From the NCBI GenBank assembly GCA_001800945.1, contig MGWJ01000091.1, positions 1 through 8,282 on the forward strand: a stretch of 8,282 nt of DNA. The letters are read 5' to 3'. Within the stretch, counting starts at the first letter, position 1. The number at the start of each line of letters is the position of its first letter. Source of the DNA: Flavobacteria bacterium RIFCSPLOWO2_12_FULL_31_7 (GTDB lineage: Bacteria; Bacteroidota; Bacteroidia; Flavobacteriales; Flavobacteriaceae). A program made the position numbers and the translations under genes. This document shows, one piece after another, positions 1-5,755 of this stretch. A model generated the notes under the pieces. The model ran no database searches, was not told the DNA's origin, and saw only the letters and a list, made by a program, of their open reading frames with translations.

Positions 1-1117
1 CACTGTTTGAAGCAGCTGGAGAAGCATCTTCTGCATTAGGTTTTACATCAACAGCACTTCCCCAAGGCTTTGTTCTTACCGTATTACTTGGTGAAATATC
101 ACACAAGGGATTCGCTTTTATAGAATCGCCAGAGAAAACCATATGTGATTGATTATTAATTGCTCTTGGTTCTGAATTTAATAACCAATCCTTTTCTCCA
201 TCAGCTAAAACTGTTTCTGTTATACCATCTTTATTTACATATTGATAGGCTTGATTTGGTGTGTTACGCTTGTGCTCAAATGTTGCCCAGATCATTTCCG
301 GATGTCCATTTGCACTTCCTACAATATGCATCCCTACTAAAGCTAATTTTATTTTACGTTCGCCGTTAATGATCCACAATTTATTACTGCTTTTTTTGTA
401 GACTGGGACCATGGCATCAATGGTTAAAAATTCGTCAACATTTGACAAAGAAGTCGCATCCACCCATGACGTTTTAATTTCAATAGCTAACGCATTTGGG
501 TTTTTTAAAACTACGCCATTTTCTTGAGCAAAATTAAAGATACTGTCTCTTTCTGCTTTCGTAGTTGGGAATTTATCTCCAGACATTTTATTTTGATGAA
601 CGGCATTTAAAAATTCAGCATACACATCATTCACCATAGAAATATAATAAACCAAATTTCCGTTAGCATCCATTAAAACATCATCTGTGGCTTGACCCTC
701 CTCACTTACAATTTTACCAGTTTTATCAACATTAGCCATAGCTCGTAACAATTGACCTGGCTTATTTGGAATTAAATCTCTTTGCCCGTTTATTTTTGGC
801 GAAACCGTATAAAAATCAGAAGATTCAAATACAGCTTTATTGGAGTCATCTTTTGAAGTCATCCAAAGAAACATTTGTTCAGACCATTTATAAAAATCAC
901 AATTGGAATCATGTTTAAAATCGACACTATTTGCAGGTGTTACTTCACCATTCTCCGTAATTTCACCACTTTTAAACCAAGTAGCGAAATCCTTATCAGA
1001 TAAATCACATAATGGTTTCACATTTTGAGGTAATTTCCCGTTTTCCACAACGCAAGAAACTACCAAACCACCAATTAAGGCCATAAAAAAGGGTTTAATA
1101 AAAATACTTTTTTTCAT
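1..1117 (-). CDS. Uncharacterised outer-envelope lipoprotein, partial (C-terminus beyond left edge)
   Basis: An open minus-strand frame runs 372 codons from the ATG at 1117-1115 to the window edge without a stop. The N-terminus (MKK, then hydrophobic residues 5-21) ends in the lipobox VVSC, with the lipidated cysteine at residue 22, so the product is probably exported and anchored by lipid. The mature part is soluble-looking and aromatic-rich (SNCDFYKWSEQMFLWM at 71-86). Cysteines 37, 73 and 339 could form disulfides. Residues 261-282 carry VGMHIVGS and MIWATFEH. From memory this resembles a motif in uncharacterised proteobacterial proteins often labelled cytochrome-c family (VGLHI...W.STFEH). 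However, no CxxCH haem site is visible here, so I would not call it a cytochrome. The next in-frame ATG (1084-1082) would remove the positively charged signal-peptide start, so 1117 is preferred. No SD sequence precedes it. Function unknown. Confidence 0.82.
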   Translation of the reverse strand, partial: MKKSIFIKPFFMALIGGLVVSCVVENGKLPQNVKPLCDLSDKDFATWFKSGEITENGEVTPANSVDFKHDSNCDFYKWSEQMFLWMTSKDDSNKAVFESSDFYTVSPKINGQRDLIPNKPGQLLRAMANVDKTGKIVSEEGQATDDVLMDANGNLVYYISMVNDVYAEFLNAVHQNKMSGDKFPTTKAERDSIFNFAQENGVVLKNPNALAIEIKTSWVDATSLSNVDEFLTIDAMVPVYKKSSNKLWIINGERKIKLALVGMHIVGSANGHPEMIWATFEHKRNTPNQAYQYVNKDGITETVLADGEKDWLLNSEPRAINNQSHMVFSGDSIKANPLCDISPSNTVRTKPWGSAVDVKPNAEDASPAASNS

Positions 1118-1564
1118 ATTATTAAGTTTAAGTTAATTGATTTGGTGGTCTTACTTAAAAAAACAACTAATTAAAGCAACTTCTTTTAATATCCATTTTC
1201 AAAAAAACTATGGCATTACATCTATCCAAAAATCGAAGAGAATATTGATTATTTTACTGAGATCACAGATGTAATATCAAATTGGGGAGTGTTAAAGATT
1301 TTTATTATTTTTTGTGAAATTAACTTGAATAATAAAACGAAGATTAAATATTGTGATGAAACAAAGATTTTAATGTATGAATGAAGGATAAAACAGAATA
1401 AAAGCAGATTTTCAAATTTATTAAAAGTGAAGAATAAATCAGATTCACTTAAAAACGTAAAAAAATAAAATCATAAAAATTAATACTTATTTTGTAGTAA
1501 AAAAAACAGCAAAACACTAGCCTTCAGAGAATAATCTTACATAACAAAAAAAATTAAATGAAAA

Positions 1565-1590
1565 GATTCTTTTAATCGATTAAGAAAATC
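1565..1590. repeat. Near-palindrome with perfect 12-bp core TTAATCGATTAA
   Basis: The core TTAATCGATTAA (1572-1583) is perfectly self-complementary. The flanks extend it to 26 bases, from GATT at 1565 to AATC at 1590, with two mismatched pairs. The dyad sits about 300 bases upstream of the 1905 gene and 450 bases upstream of the 1117 gene. It could be an operator for a dimeric regulator, or it could be chance in AT-rich DNA. No second copy was noticed in the window. Confidence 0.4.
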
Positions 1591-1839
1591 CATTCGACAT
1601 TTGAAACTAATAATTTACCGTTAATTCAAGTCCAAACACCTAATTTTAACATAGTTTAAATACGCCTAAAAGCAATCAAAAGCAAACAAGTTCAATAAAA
1701 TAAGGAGTTTTAAAAATCAAACAGAATTGGAGATTCAAAGTTCTTATAAATTTATCTTAAAAGATTGGCTGTTACCCAAAAGCATGTCACTTATACCGAT
1801 TATAGCGTTAAATTTCAGGCAATTAAATTAACATGTGAT

Positions 1840-1847
1840 TACCTTTG
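1840..1847 (+). promoter_or_regulatory. Putative -7 promoter box (TACCTTTG)
   Basis: TACCTTTG matches the Bacteroidota -7 consensus TAnnTTTG exactly and lies 57 bases upstream of the preferred start of the following lipoprotein gene. No TTG is found 17-23 bases upstream; only TTC at 1814-1816 is near the right distance, so the -33 element is weak. This is the best promoter candidate for the 1905-2690 gene. Confidence 0.5.
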
Positions 1848-1904
1848 GATAAGAAATTTTAACGTAAAGTTTCAAAGAAAATGTTTAATTTAATAATTGA
1901 AATC

Positions 1905-2690
1905 ATGAAAAATTTTTATTCACTATTAATTTTTTGTTGCTTCTTTTTAAGTTGTACGGATGACAACAATGAAGCTGCAAGGACTGCCAACTCAACTACG
2001 CAATTAGCTAGTACACCAGAAGCCAAATCGATATTCGATAATTCATATAAAGGAATATACAAAGGGATAGTAATAGGAAATGTTTCAGGAACTTTACATA
2101 TTAATATACTTAATGACGAAACGATATGGGCTAAATTTCAAACTGAAGATAAAGTAACTTACACTTTAGAAAACATTCCATATCCTGATGAAAGTGGAGC
2201 GGATTTTGAACCTGTTATGAAAAAATATCGCTTTGGAGATGAAAACATAGCATTCGAAGTAAAATTAGATGAAACTGGGAATCATATTACCACTTCTAAT
2301 TTGAAGTTCTTTTCTGATAGCAGTTCTAAAATTTGTCTTGCTAAAGAAAAATCCAACTCTTTAATTAAATGCTACACTGGTGCATACACTGGTTTAGAAG
2401 AATCTGGAACCGTAAACTTTACTTCTGACGGACATTCTAGAGTGAGTGGTTTGATCAAAAAAACAAGCTCGCCTGAAGTTTTTGCGTTCAGTGGTGAAAT
2501 TGAAATTATTTTTTCGGATGGCCAAATCTCTAAAACAGGAAGTGGCAACGATTCGGATATGCAATATCAATTAAATGCTAACTTACATGTGGGTTACATT
2601 AGAGGCTATTTAGATGGTTATAGATTTGATGGAAATTGGATGAACGAGGGTATGGAAATAGGAAATTGGGGAGCAACTAGAATACTATAA
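1905..2690 (+). CDS. Uncharacterised beta-rich lipoprotein
   Basis: Product of 261 aa. The start at 1905 is chosen because it gives a classic signal peptide (MKNFYSLLIFCCFFLSC) with the lipidated cysteine at residue 17. An in-frame ATG at 1881 would add eight residues including a glutamate before the hydrophobic core. The residues after the cysteine (TDDNNE) are acidic, as in the export signal that sends Bacteroidota lipoproteins to the cell surface, so surface exposure is inferred. The mature chain is rich in short alternating hydrophobic segments, suggesting beta structure. It contains two related segments, YKGIYKG...SGTL (residues 48-63) and YTGAYTG...SGTV (157-170), hinting at an internal duplication. 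It ends with FDGNWMNEGMEIGNWGA, a Gly/Trp motif I associate with small uncharacterised Bacteroidota lipoproteins. No catalytic motif was recognised. It is monocistronic: own promoter candidate upstream, strong terminator downstream. Confidence 0.85.
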   Translation: MKNFYSLLIFCCFFLSCTDDNNEAARTANSTTQLASTPEAKSIFDNSYKGIYKGIVIGNVSGTLHINILNDETIWAKFQTEDKVTYTLENIPYPDESGADFEPVMKKYRFGDENIAFEVKLDETGNHITTSNLKFFSDSSSKICLAKEKSNSLIKCYTGAYTGLEESGTVNFTSDGHSRVSGLIKKTSSPEVFAFSGEIEIIFSDGQISKTGSGNDSDMQYQLNANLHVGYIRGYLDGYRFDGNWMNEGMEIGNWGATRIL

Positions 2691-2708
2691 CTAAGACAAA
2701 ATTTATGT

Positions 2709-2746
2709 AAAATGTTCATTTATTAATTTAGATGAACATTTTTTTT
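2709..2746 (+). terminator. Rho-independent terminator after the lipoprotein gene
   Basis: A perfect 11-bp stem (AAAATGTTCAT at 2709-2719 and ATGAACATTTT at 2732-2742) with a 12-base loop is followed by a T run to 2746. It begins 18 bases after the stop codon and isolates the lipoprotein gene from rpoD. Confidence 0.85.
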
Positions 2747-2767
2747 AAAACTTTTGTAACTTTTTAG

Positions 2768-2797
2768 AAACTTCTTACGTATAACAGTAAGAACTTT
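2768..2797 (+). promoter_or_regulatory. Imperfect inverted repeat in the rpoD leader/promoter region
   Basis: AAACTTCTTAC (2768-2778) and GTAAGAACTTT (2787-2797) pair over 11 positions with one mismatch and an 8-base loop (GTATAACA), ending 20 bases before the rpoD ATG. A weak promoter match overlaps it: TTG at 2754-2756, a 19-base spacer, then TACGTATA at 2776-2783, which fits TAnnTTTG only in part. The dyad could be an operator over the promoter, or an RNA hairpin next to the ribosome binding site if transcription starts further upstream. Confidence 0.5.
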
Positions 2798-2804
2798 TAA
2801 AGTT

Positions 2805-2810
2805 AGGAGA
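2805..2810 (+). promoter_or_regulatory. Strong Shine-Dalgarno sequence of rpoD (AGGAGA)
   Basis: AGGAGA lies 7 bases before the ATG at 2818, at ideal SD spacing. No other gene start in this window (1117, 1905, 3915, 5613, 6610, 7236) has a comparable purine-rich SD. In Bacteroidota most mRNAs lack SD sequences, and ribosomes of Flavobacterium johnsoniae are known to sequester the 16S rRNA tail, so an SD like this is unusual and may mark special translational control. Confidence 0.75.
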
Positions 2811-2817
2811 AAACCCC

Positions 2818-3681
2818 ATGAGACAACTTAAAATAACCAAGCAGGTTACCAATCGTGAAACTGCTTCCCTAGACAAATATTTACAGGAAATTGGTAAAGT
2901 AGATTTAATTACTGCCGACGAAGAAGTTGAATTAGCACAACGTATAAAAGCAGGTGATCAACGTGCACTAGAAAAATTAACGAAAGCGAATTTACGTTTC
3001 GTAGTTTCTGTAGCTAAACAATATCAAAACCAAGGTTTAACATTACCTGATTTAATTAACGAAGGAAACTTAGGTTTAATTAAAGCCGCACAACGTTTTG
3101 ATGAAACACGTGGTTTCAAATTCATTTCTTATGCTGTTTGGTGGATTCGTCAATCGATTCTTCAAGCATTAGCAGAACAATCTCGTATCGTACGTTTACC
3201 TTTAAATAAAATTGGTTCTATCAATAAAATCAACAAAATGTACGCTTTATTAGAGCAATCTAACGAACGTCCACCAAGTGCTGAAGAAATTGCCAAAGAA
3301 CTAGACATGACCGTAAATGATGTAAAAGAGTCTATGAAAAACTCGGGTCGTCATTTATCAATGGATGCGCCTCTTGTAGAAGGGGAAGATTCCAACTTAT
3401 ACGACGTTTTACGTTCTGGTGAATCTCCAAATCCAGATAGAGAATTAATCCACGAATCTTTACAAACAGAAATTGAAAGAGCGTTAGAAACCTTAACTCC
3501 AAGAGAAGCGGATGTAGTTCGTTTATACTTCGGTTTAAGTGACCAACACCCAATGACATTAGAAGAAATTGGTGAAACTTTCGATTTAACTCGTGAGCGT
3601 GTACGTCAAATTAAAGAAAAAGCAATTAGAAGATTGAAACATACTTCTAGAAGTAAAATATTAAAAACGTATTTAGGATAA
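2818..3681 (+). CDS. rpoD: Primary RNA polymerase sigma factor (RpoD/SigA, Bacteroidota type)
   Basis: Product of 287 aa, a sigma-70 factor that directs core RNA polymerase to housekeeping promoters. Region 1.2 is at about 15-45. Region 2 is at about 52-122 and includes the core-binding segment DLINEGNLGLIKAAQRFD and the -10-recognition segment FISYAVWWIRQSI (102-114). Region 3 is at about 130-205, and region 4 at 218-287 carries the helix-turn-helix TLEEIGETFDLTRERVRQIK (247-266). The long acidic region 1.1 of proteobacterial RpoD is absent, which is normal for the short primary sigma factors of Bacteroidota; these recognise TTG/TAnnTTTG promoters such as the one before rpe. Arginine codons are mostly CGT, unlike the AGA-richer neighbours, as expected for a highly expressed gene. 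It has a strong SD and a leader hairpin upstream and tandem terminators downstream, so it is probably monocistronic. Confidence 0.97.
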   Translation: MRQLKITKQVTNRETASLDKYLQEIGKVDLITADEEVELAQRIKAGDQRALEKLTKANLRFVVSVAKQYQNQGLTLPDLINEGNLGLIKAAQRFDETRGFKFISYAVWWIRQSILQALAEQSRIVRLPLNKIGSINKINKMYALLEQSNERPPSAEEIAKELDMTVNDVKESMKNSGRHLSMDAPLVEGEDSNLYDVLRSGESPNPDRELIHESLQTEIERALETLTPREADVVRLYFGLSDQHPMTLEEIGETFDLTRERVRQIKEKAIRRLKHTSRSKILKTYLG

Positions 3682-3706
3682 CACTTCGACTTCGCTCAGT
3701 GTGACA
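3681..3706. repeat. Short palindromic element, probable dispersed flavobacterial repeat
   Basis: Directly after the rpoD stop is ACACTTCGACTTCGCTCAGT followed by GTGACA. It can fold with ACACT (3681-3685) paired to AGTGT (3698-3702) around an inner GA/TC pair and a CTTCGC loop. From memory, near-identical sequences (TTCGAC..CGCTCAGT) occur many times between genes in Flavobacteriaceae. Copy number in this genome cannot be seen from one window. Confidence 0.5.
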
Positions 3707-3722
3707 CTAAATTAAAGCAAAC

Positions 3723-3746
3723 AACCGTGTAAACGGTTCGTTTTTT
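3723..3746 (+). terminator. First rpoD terminator-like hairpin
   Basis: AACCGT (3723-3728) and ACGGTT (3733-3738) form a 6-bp stem with a GTAA tetraloop, followed by CG and six T. It is shorter than the hairpin just downstream, and the two together make a tandem terminator for rpoD. Confidence 0.65.
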
Positions 3747-3758
3747 GATTGATGATTG

Positions 3759-3791
3759 AAACTCCGGCTGATTACCGGAGTTTTATTTTTT
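3759..3791 (+). terminator. Second, strong rpoD terminator
   Basis: AAACTCCGG (3759-3767) and CCGGAGTTT (3775-3783) make a perfect 9-bp stem with a 7-base loop, followed by TATTTTTTT. This is a classic intrinsic terminator, about 80 bases after the rpoD stop. Confidence 0.88.
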
Positions 3792-3794
3792 TAG

Positions 3795-3816
3795 CCCCCA
3801 ACCCCAAAGGGGAGTT
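3795..3816. repeat. CCCCAAAGGGG palindromic element, probable dispersed repeat
   Basis: The sequence CCCCCAACCCCAAAGGGGAG contains a perfect CCCC-AAA-GGGG hairpin (3802-3812) in otherwise AT-rich DNA. From memory, similar CCCCnAACCCCnAAAGGGGA stretches recur between genes in many Bacteroidota genomes. No T run follows, so it is not itself a terminator. Confidence 0.5.
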
Positions 3817-3831
3817 CCTTAAGAAAAAATT

Positions 3832-3872
3832 ACTTTGCGAACTTTGCGAAAAACCTTGCGAACCTTGTGGTT
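3832..3872 (+). repeat. Degenerate tandem repeat (CTTTGCGAA-type) upstream of rpe
   Basis: About four imperfect units follow one another: ACTTTGCGA, ACTTTGCGA, AAAACCTTGCGA, ACCTTGTGG. Arrays of TTTGCG-like units before genes are, from memory, common in Flavobacterium. One unit provides the TTG that sits at the -33 position of the rpe promoter (3856-3858). Confidence 0.65.
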
Positions 3873-3886
3873 AAATTTTACCTTTG
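3856..3886 (+). promoter_or_regulatory. Bacteroidota-type promoter of rpe (TTG-N20-TACCTTTG)
   Basis: The -33 element TTG (3856-3858) and the -7 box TACCTTTG (3879-3886) are separated by 20 bases, matching the TTG-N17-23-TAnnTTTG consensus. Transcription would start near 3893, leaving a leader of about 20 bases before the ATG at 3915. The -33 element lies inside the tandem repeat. Confidence 0.8.
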
Positions 3887-3914
3887 CCAAACAACATAAC
3901 TACAATTTTACAAC

Positions 3915-4577
3915 ATGACTAAAAACACACTTATTGCTCCATCAGTTTTAGCAGCTGATTTTGCCAACTTACAACGCGACATCGAAATGATCAATCAATC
4001 TGAGGCGGACTGGTTTCATATTGACATTATGGACGGCGTTTTTGTTCCCAATATTTCTTTTGGAATGCCCGTTTTACAAGCTATTTCAAAACATGCTACC
4101 AAAACTATCGATGTACATTTAATGATTGTGGATCCTGACAGATACATTTCAACTTTTGCGAAATTAGGAGCCAACATATTAACGGTTCATTACGAAGCAT
4201 GCAATCACCTACACAGAACATTACAGGCTATTAAAGCAGAAGGCATGAAAGCTGGAGTAGCCATTAATCCTCACACAAGTGTTAAAGCATTAGAAGACAT
4301 CATTCAGGATATCGACTTAGTTTGTATTATGAGTGTGAATCCAGGTTTTGGCGGACAAAGTTTTATTGAAAAAACATACGATAAAGTTTTTCAATTGAAA
4401 GAAATGATAAAAAGATGAAAAGACAATACTTTAATTGAAATAGATGGCGGCGTAACCAACAAAAACGCGAAACAACTAGTTGACGCAGGAGCCGATGTTT
4501 TAGTAGCTGGAAGCTATGTTTTCGGAGCTGAAAACCCAACCGAAACAATAGCTGATTTGAAAAGAATCACGAAATAG
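3915..4577 (+). pseudogene. rpe: Ribulose-phosphate 3-epimerase interrupted by an in-frame TGA
   Basis: RPE interconverts ribulose 5-phosphate and xylulose 5-phosphate in the pentose phosphate pathway, using a TIM barrel with a metal ion. The frame 3915-4415 encodes residues 1-167 with clear family motifs: APSVLAADF (8-16), FHIDIMDG (34-41, His35 and Asp37), DVHLM (67-71, His68) and SVNPGFGGQ (140-148, phosphate loop). A TGA at 4416-4418 then stops translation. The same frame continues without a shift to TAG at 4575-4577 and encodes the rest: TLIEIDGGV with the second catalytic, metal-binding Asp177, then AGADVLVAGSYVFG. Counting the TGA as one residue gives 220 aa, the normal family length. 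The 167-residue product would lack Asp177 and the last barrel strands and should be inactive. No in-frame ATG allows a restart. Either this is a recent nonsense mutation, a sequencing error, or readthrough; no frameshift is needed. Confidence 0.92.
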
Positions 4578-4585
4578 AAAAATAA

Positions 4586-4618
4586 AAAAGCCTTATAAAA
4601 TAAATTTATAAGGCTTTT
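4586..4618. terminator. Bidirectional terminator between rpe and the T9SS cargo gene
   Basis: A perfect 14-bp stem (AAAAGCCTTATAAA at 4586-4599 and TTTATAAGGCTTTT at 4605-4618) with a 5-base loop lies between two convergent genes. It has A residues on one side and T residues on the other, so it can terminate transcription from both strands. It starts 8 bases after the true rpe stop codon, which supports 4577 as the original end of rpe. Confidence 0.88.
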
Positions 4619-4635
4619 ACTTTTAGAGAATACTA

Positions 4636-5613
4636 TTAAATTTTAATAAAATTCTTAACTGCTGTTCCGTTCTCTGTAGTTAGCTTTACAATATAATTTC
4701 CTGCGTTTAAATTAGAAACATCTATACTAAAATTTGTTTCATATTTTGCATTGGAAGTAAAAACTGTTCTACCAGTCATATCAAAAATTTCAATTAAATT
4801 CTCAGTACTAAAAACTGGATTACTAATAATTAAATTGTTTTTTACAGGATTAGGATACATCACAATTTTTGAAGAAAACTCGTTCGAATCTAATCCTAAA
4901 ACAACACCATTAAGTTTAAAAGGCATAGCTAAGACATTCATAGAACCTCCATCAATTGTACTTGCCCATGCGGCAACATTTCGTTGTTTTCCATTCCATG
5001 TTGGACTAGAAAGTGTATTCAAGATAGTAACTGGAGGAAAAAATATAGAAGCATCATTTGTAGCATGAACTTGATATTCTACCCAATAGGTTCCTGCTGT
5101 TAATGAAGTAGTAACATTTGCATTAAATCTCCATACTTTTCTTGTGGTTCCAGTTGCCGTTGCCGTTCTGTACACAAATTCTTCACCACTACCGGCAGCA
5201 TTTAGAACGTTAGTAGTCATATCTCCAAAAACAACAGTTGATGTTCCTAAAGATGGATCGCCATTCCAAATTCTTACACGAAGTACGTCAATTGGAATCG
5301 TAGTTCCTGCATATGAGGTTTGATAGCCGAAAACGTCTAAACCTGAAATATTCCAAGTTTCACCAGCTGGAACTACAAAATCATCTGCTAAAGCAAAGTT
5401 TACTGTAAGCGCATTATTATAATGCCCTGAAAGCCCTAATGAAGTATTAGGTGTTTGTAATTCAGACCAAGAATAACCTGCTGGTGCTGCGGTTGAATTT
5501 GTTGAAACCGTACCTGTTGCTATAGGCCCGTTTGTATAAATTACTTGTGCATTTAAAAAATAGGTACAAATAAAAAATACTGTAAAAAATTTAAAGGTAA
5601 TTTTTCTATTCAT
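4636..5613 (-). CDS. Secreted protein with type IX secretion C-terminal sorting domain
   Basis: Product of 325 aa. A Sec signal peptide (MNRKITFKFFTVFFICTYFL, then NAQ) should be cut after residue 22 or 23. The middle (about 24-240) is a Thr/Ser/Asn-rich beta-sandwich-like region. It includes ADDFVVPAGETWNISGLDVF (76-95), a pattern seen in many secreted bacterial proteins without enzymatic motifs. The last 73 residues are a type A T9SS sorting domain: YPNPVKNNLIIS at 253-264, IEIFDMTGRTVF at 272-283, then LNAGNYIVKL, ending with KNFIKI. In this family the domain directs passage across the outer membrane and is usually removed on the way to the surface or medium. No catalytic residues were recognised, so adhesin or structural roles are guesses. 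The gene lies 142 bases downstream of the metallopeptidase gene with its own -7 box, and ends at a shared terminator. Confidence 0.9.
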   Translation of the reverse strand: MNRKITFKFFTVFFICTYFLNAQVIYTNGPIATGTVSTNSTAAPAGYSWSELQTPNTSLGLSGHYNNALTVNFALADDFVVPAGETWNISGLDVFGYQTSYAGTTIPIDVLRVRIWNGDPSLGTSTVVFGDMTTNVLNAAGSGEEFVYRTATATGTTRKVWRFNANVTTSLTAGTYWVEYQVHATNDASIFFPPVTILNTLSSPTWNGKQRNVAAWASTIDGGSMNVLAMPFKLNGVVLGLDSNEFSSKIVMYPNPVKNNLIISNPVFSTENLIEIFDMTGRTVFTSNAKYETNFSIDVSNLNAGNYIVKLTTENGTAVKNFIKI

Positions 5614-5637
5614 TTTCTGTTAATTTTGGATTAAACA

Positions 5638-5645
5638 CAAACCTA
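5638..5645 (-). promoter_or_regulatory. Putative -7 box of the T9SS cargo gene (TAGGTTTG)
   Basis: On the minus strand TAGGTTTG matches TAnnTTTG exactly, 24 bases upstream of the ATG at 5613. No TTG lies 17-23 bases further upstream, so the -33 element is poor or absent. A transcription start near 5630 would give a short leader. Confidence 0.5.
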
Positions 5646-5755
5646 ACAATAAAAAAACACGGATTATTTTTCTACTTTAACTTTTCGACAAAAGCACACA
5701 TATATCCGACGAAAAACAACTAATCAACTCAAAATCAACACAAAGAAAATAAAAA

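Larger units (their letters stand above)
1118..1880. other. Long AT-rich intergenic region between divergent lipoprotein genes
   Basis: These 763 bases are very AT-rich and contain no convincing gene. They separate two divergently oriented lipoprotein genes, so both promoters should lie here. Visible structure includes a near-palindrome at 1565-1590, a 7-bp inverted repeat (AAGTGAA at 1425-1431 and TTCACTT at 1444-1450), and TAnnTTTG boxes at 1840-1847 (plus) and 1413-1420 (minus, TAAATTTG). A stop-free stretch of 64 codons (1190-1381, plus) reads like protein in places, but it has no start codon near its beginning and is compatible with chance or a decayed gene. Confidence 0.6.

Noticed and set aside
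160..369. Plus-strand 69-codon frame within the left lipoprotein gene
   Set aside because: It is antisense to a well-supported coding frame, has a composition typical of an out-of-frame shadow and no own signals.
1190..1384. 64-codon stop-free stretch on the plus strand as a small gene
   Set aside because: Its first in-frame ATG is three codons before the stop, no promoter or ribosome binding site is visible, and the family is not recognised. At most it is a decayed remnant.
3332..3559. Minus-strand 75-codon frame inside rpoD
   Set aside because: Antisense shadow of the conserved sigma factor regions 3 and 4.
3832..3872. Tandem TTTGCG array as a CRISPR array
   Set aside because: Units are about 9-12 bases, degenerate and contiguous with no spacers, and no cas genes are near.
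4416..4418. TGA in rpe as selenocysteine or a reassigned codon
   Set aside because: The position is a variable surface region, not a catalytic cysteine. No selenocysteine insertion structure is evident just after it, and no other gene here contains an in-frame TGA, with tryptophan written as TGG throughout.
4751..5068. Plus-strand 105-codon frame within the T9SS cargo gene
   Set aside because: Antisense to a sorting domain with clear motifs; no independent promoter or family match.
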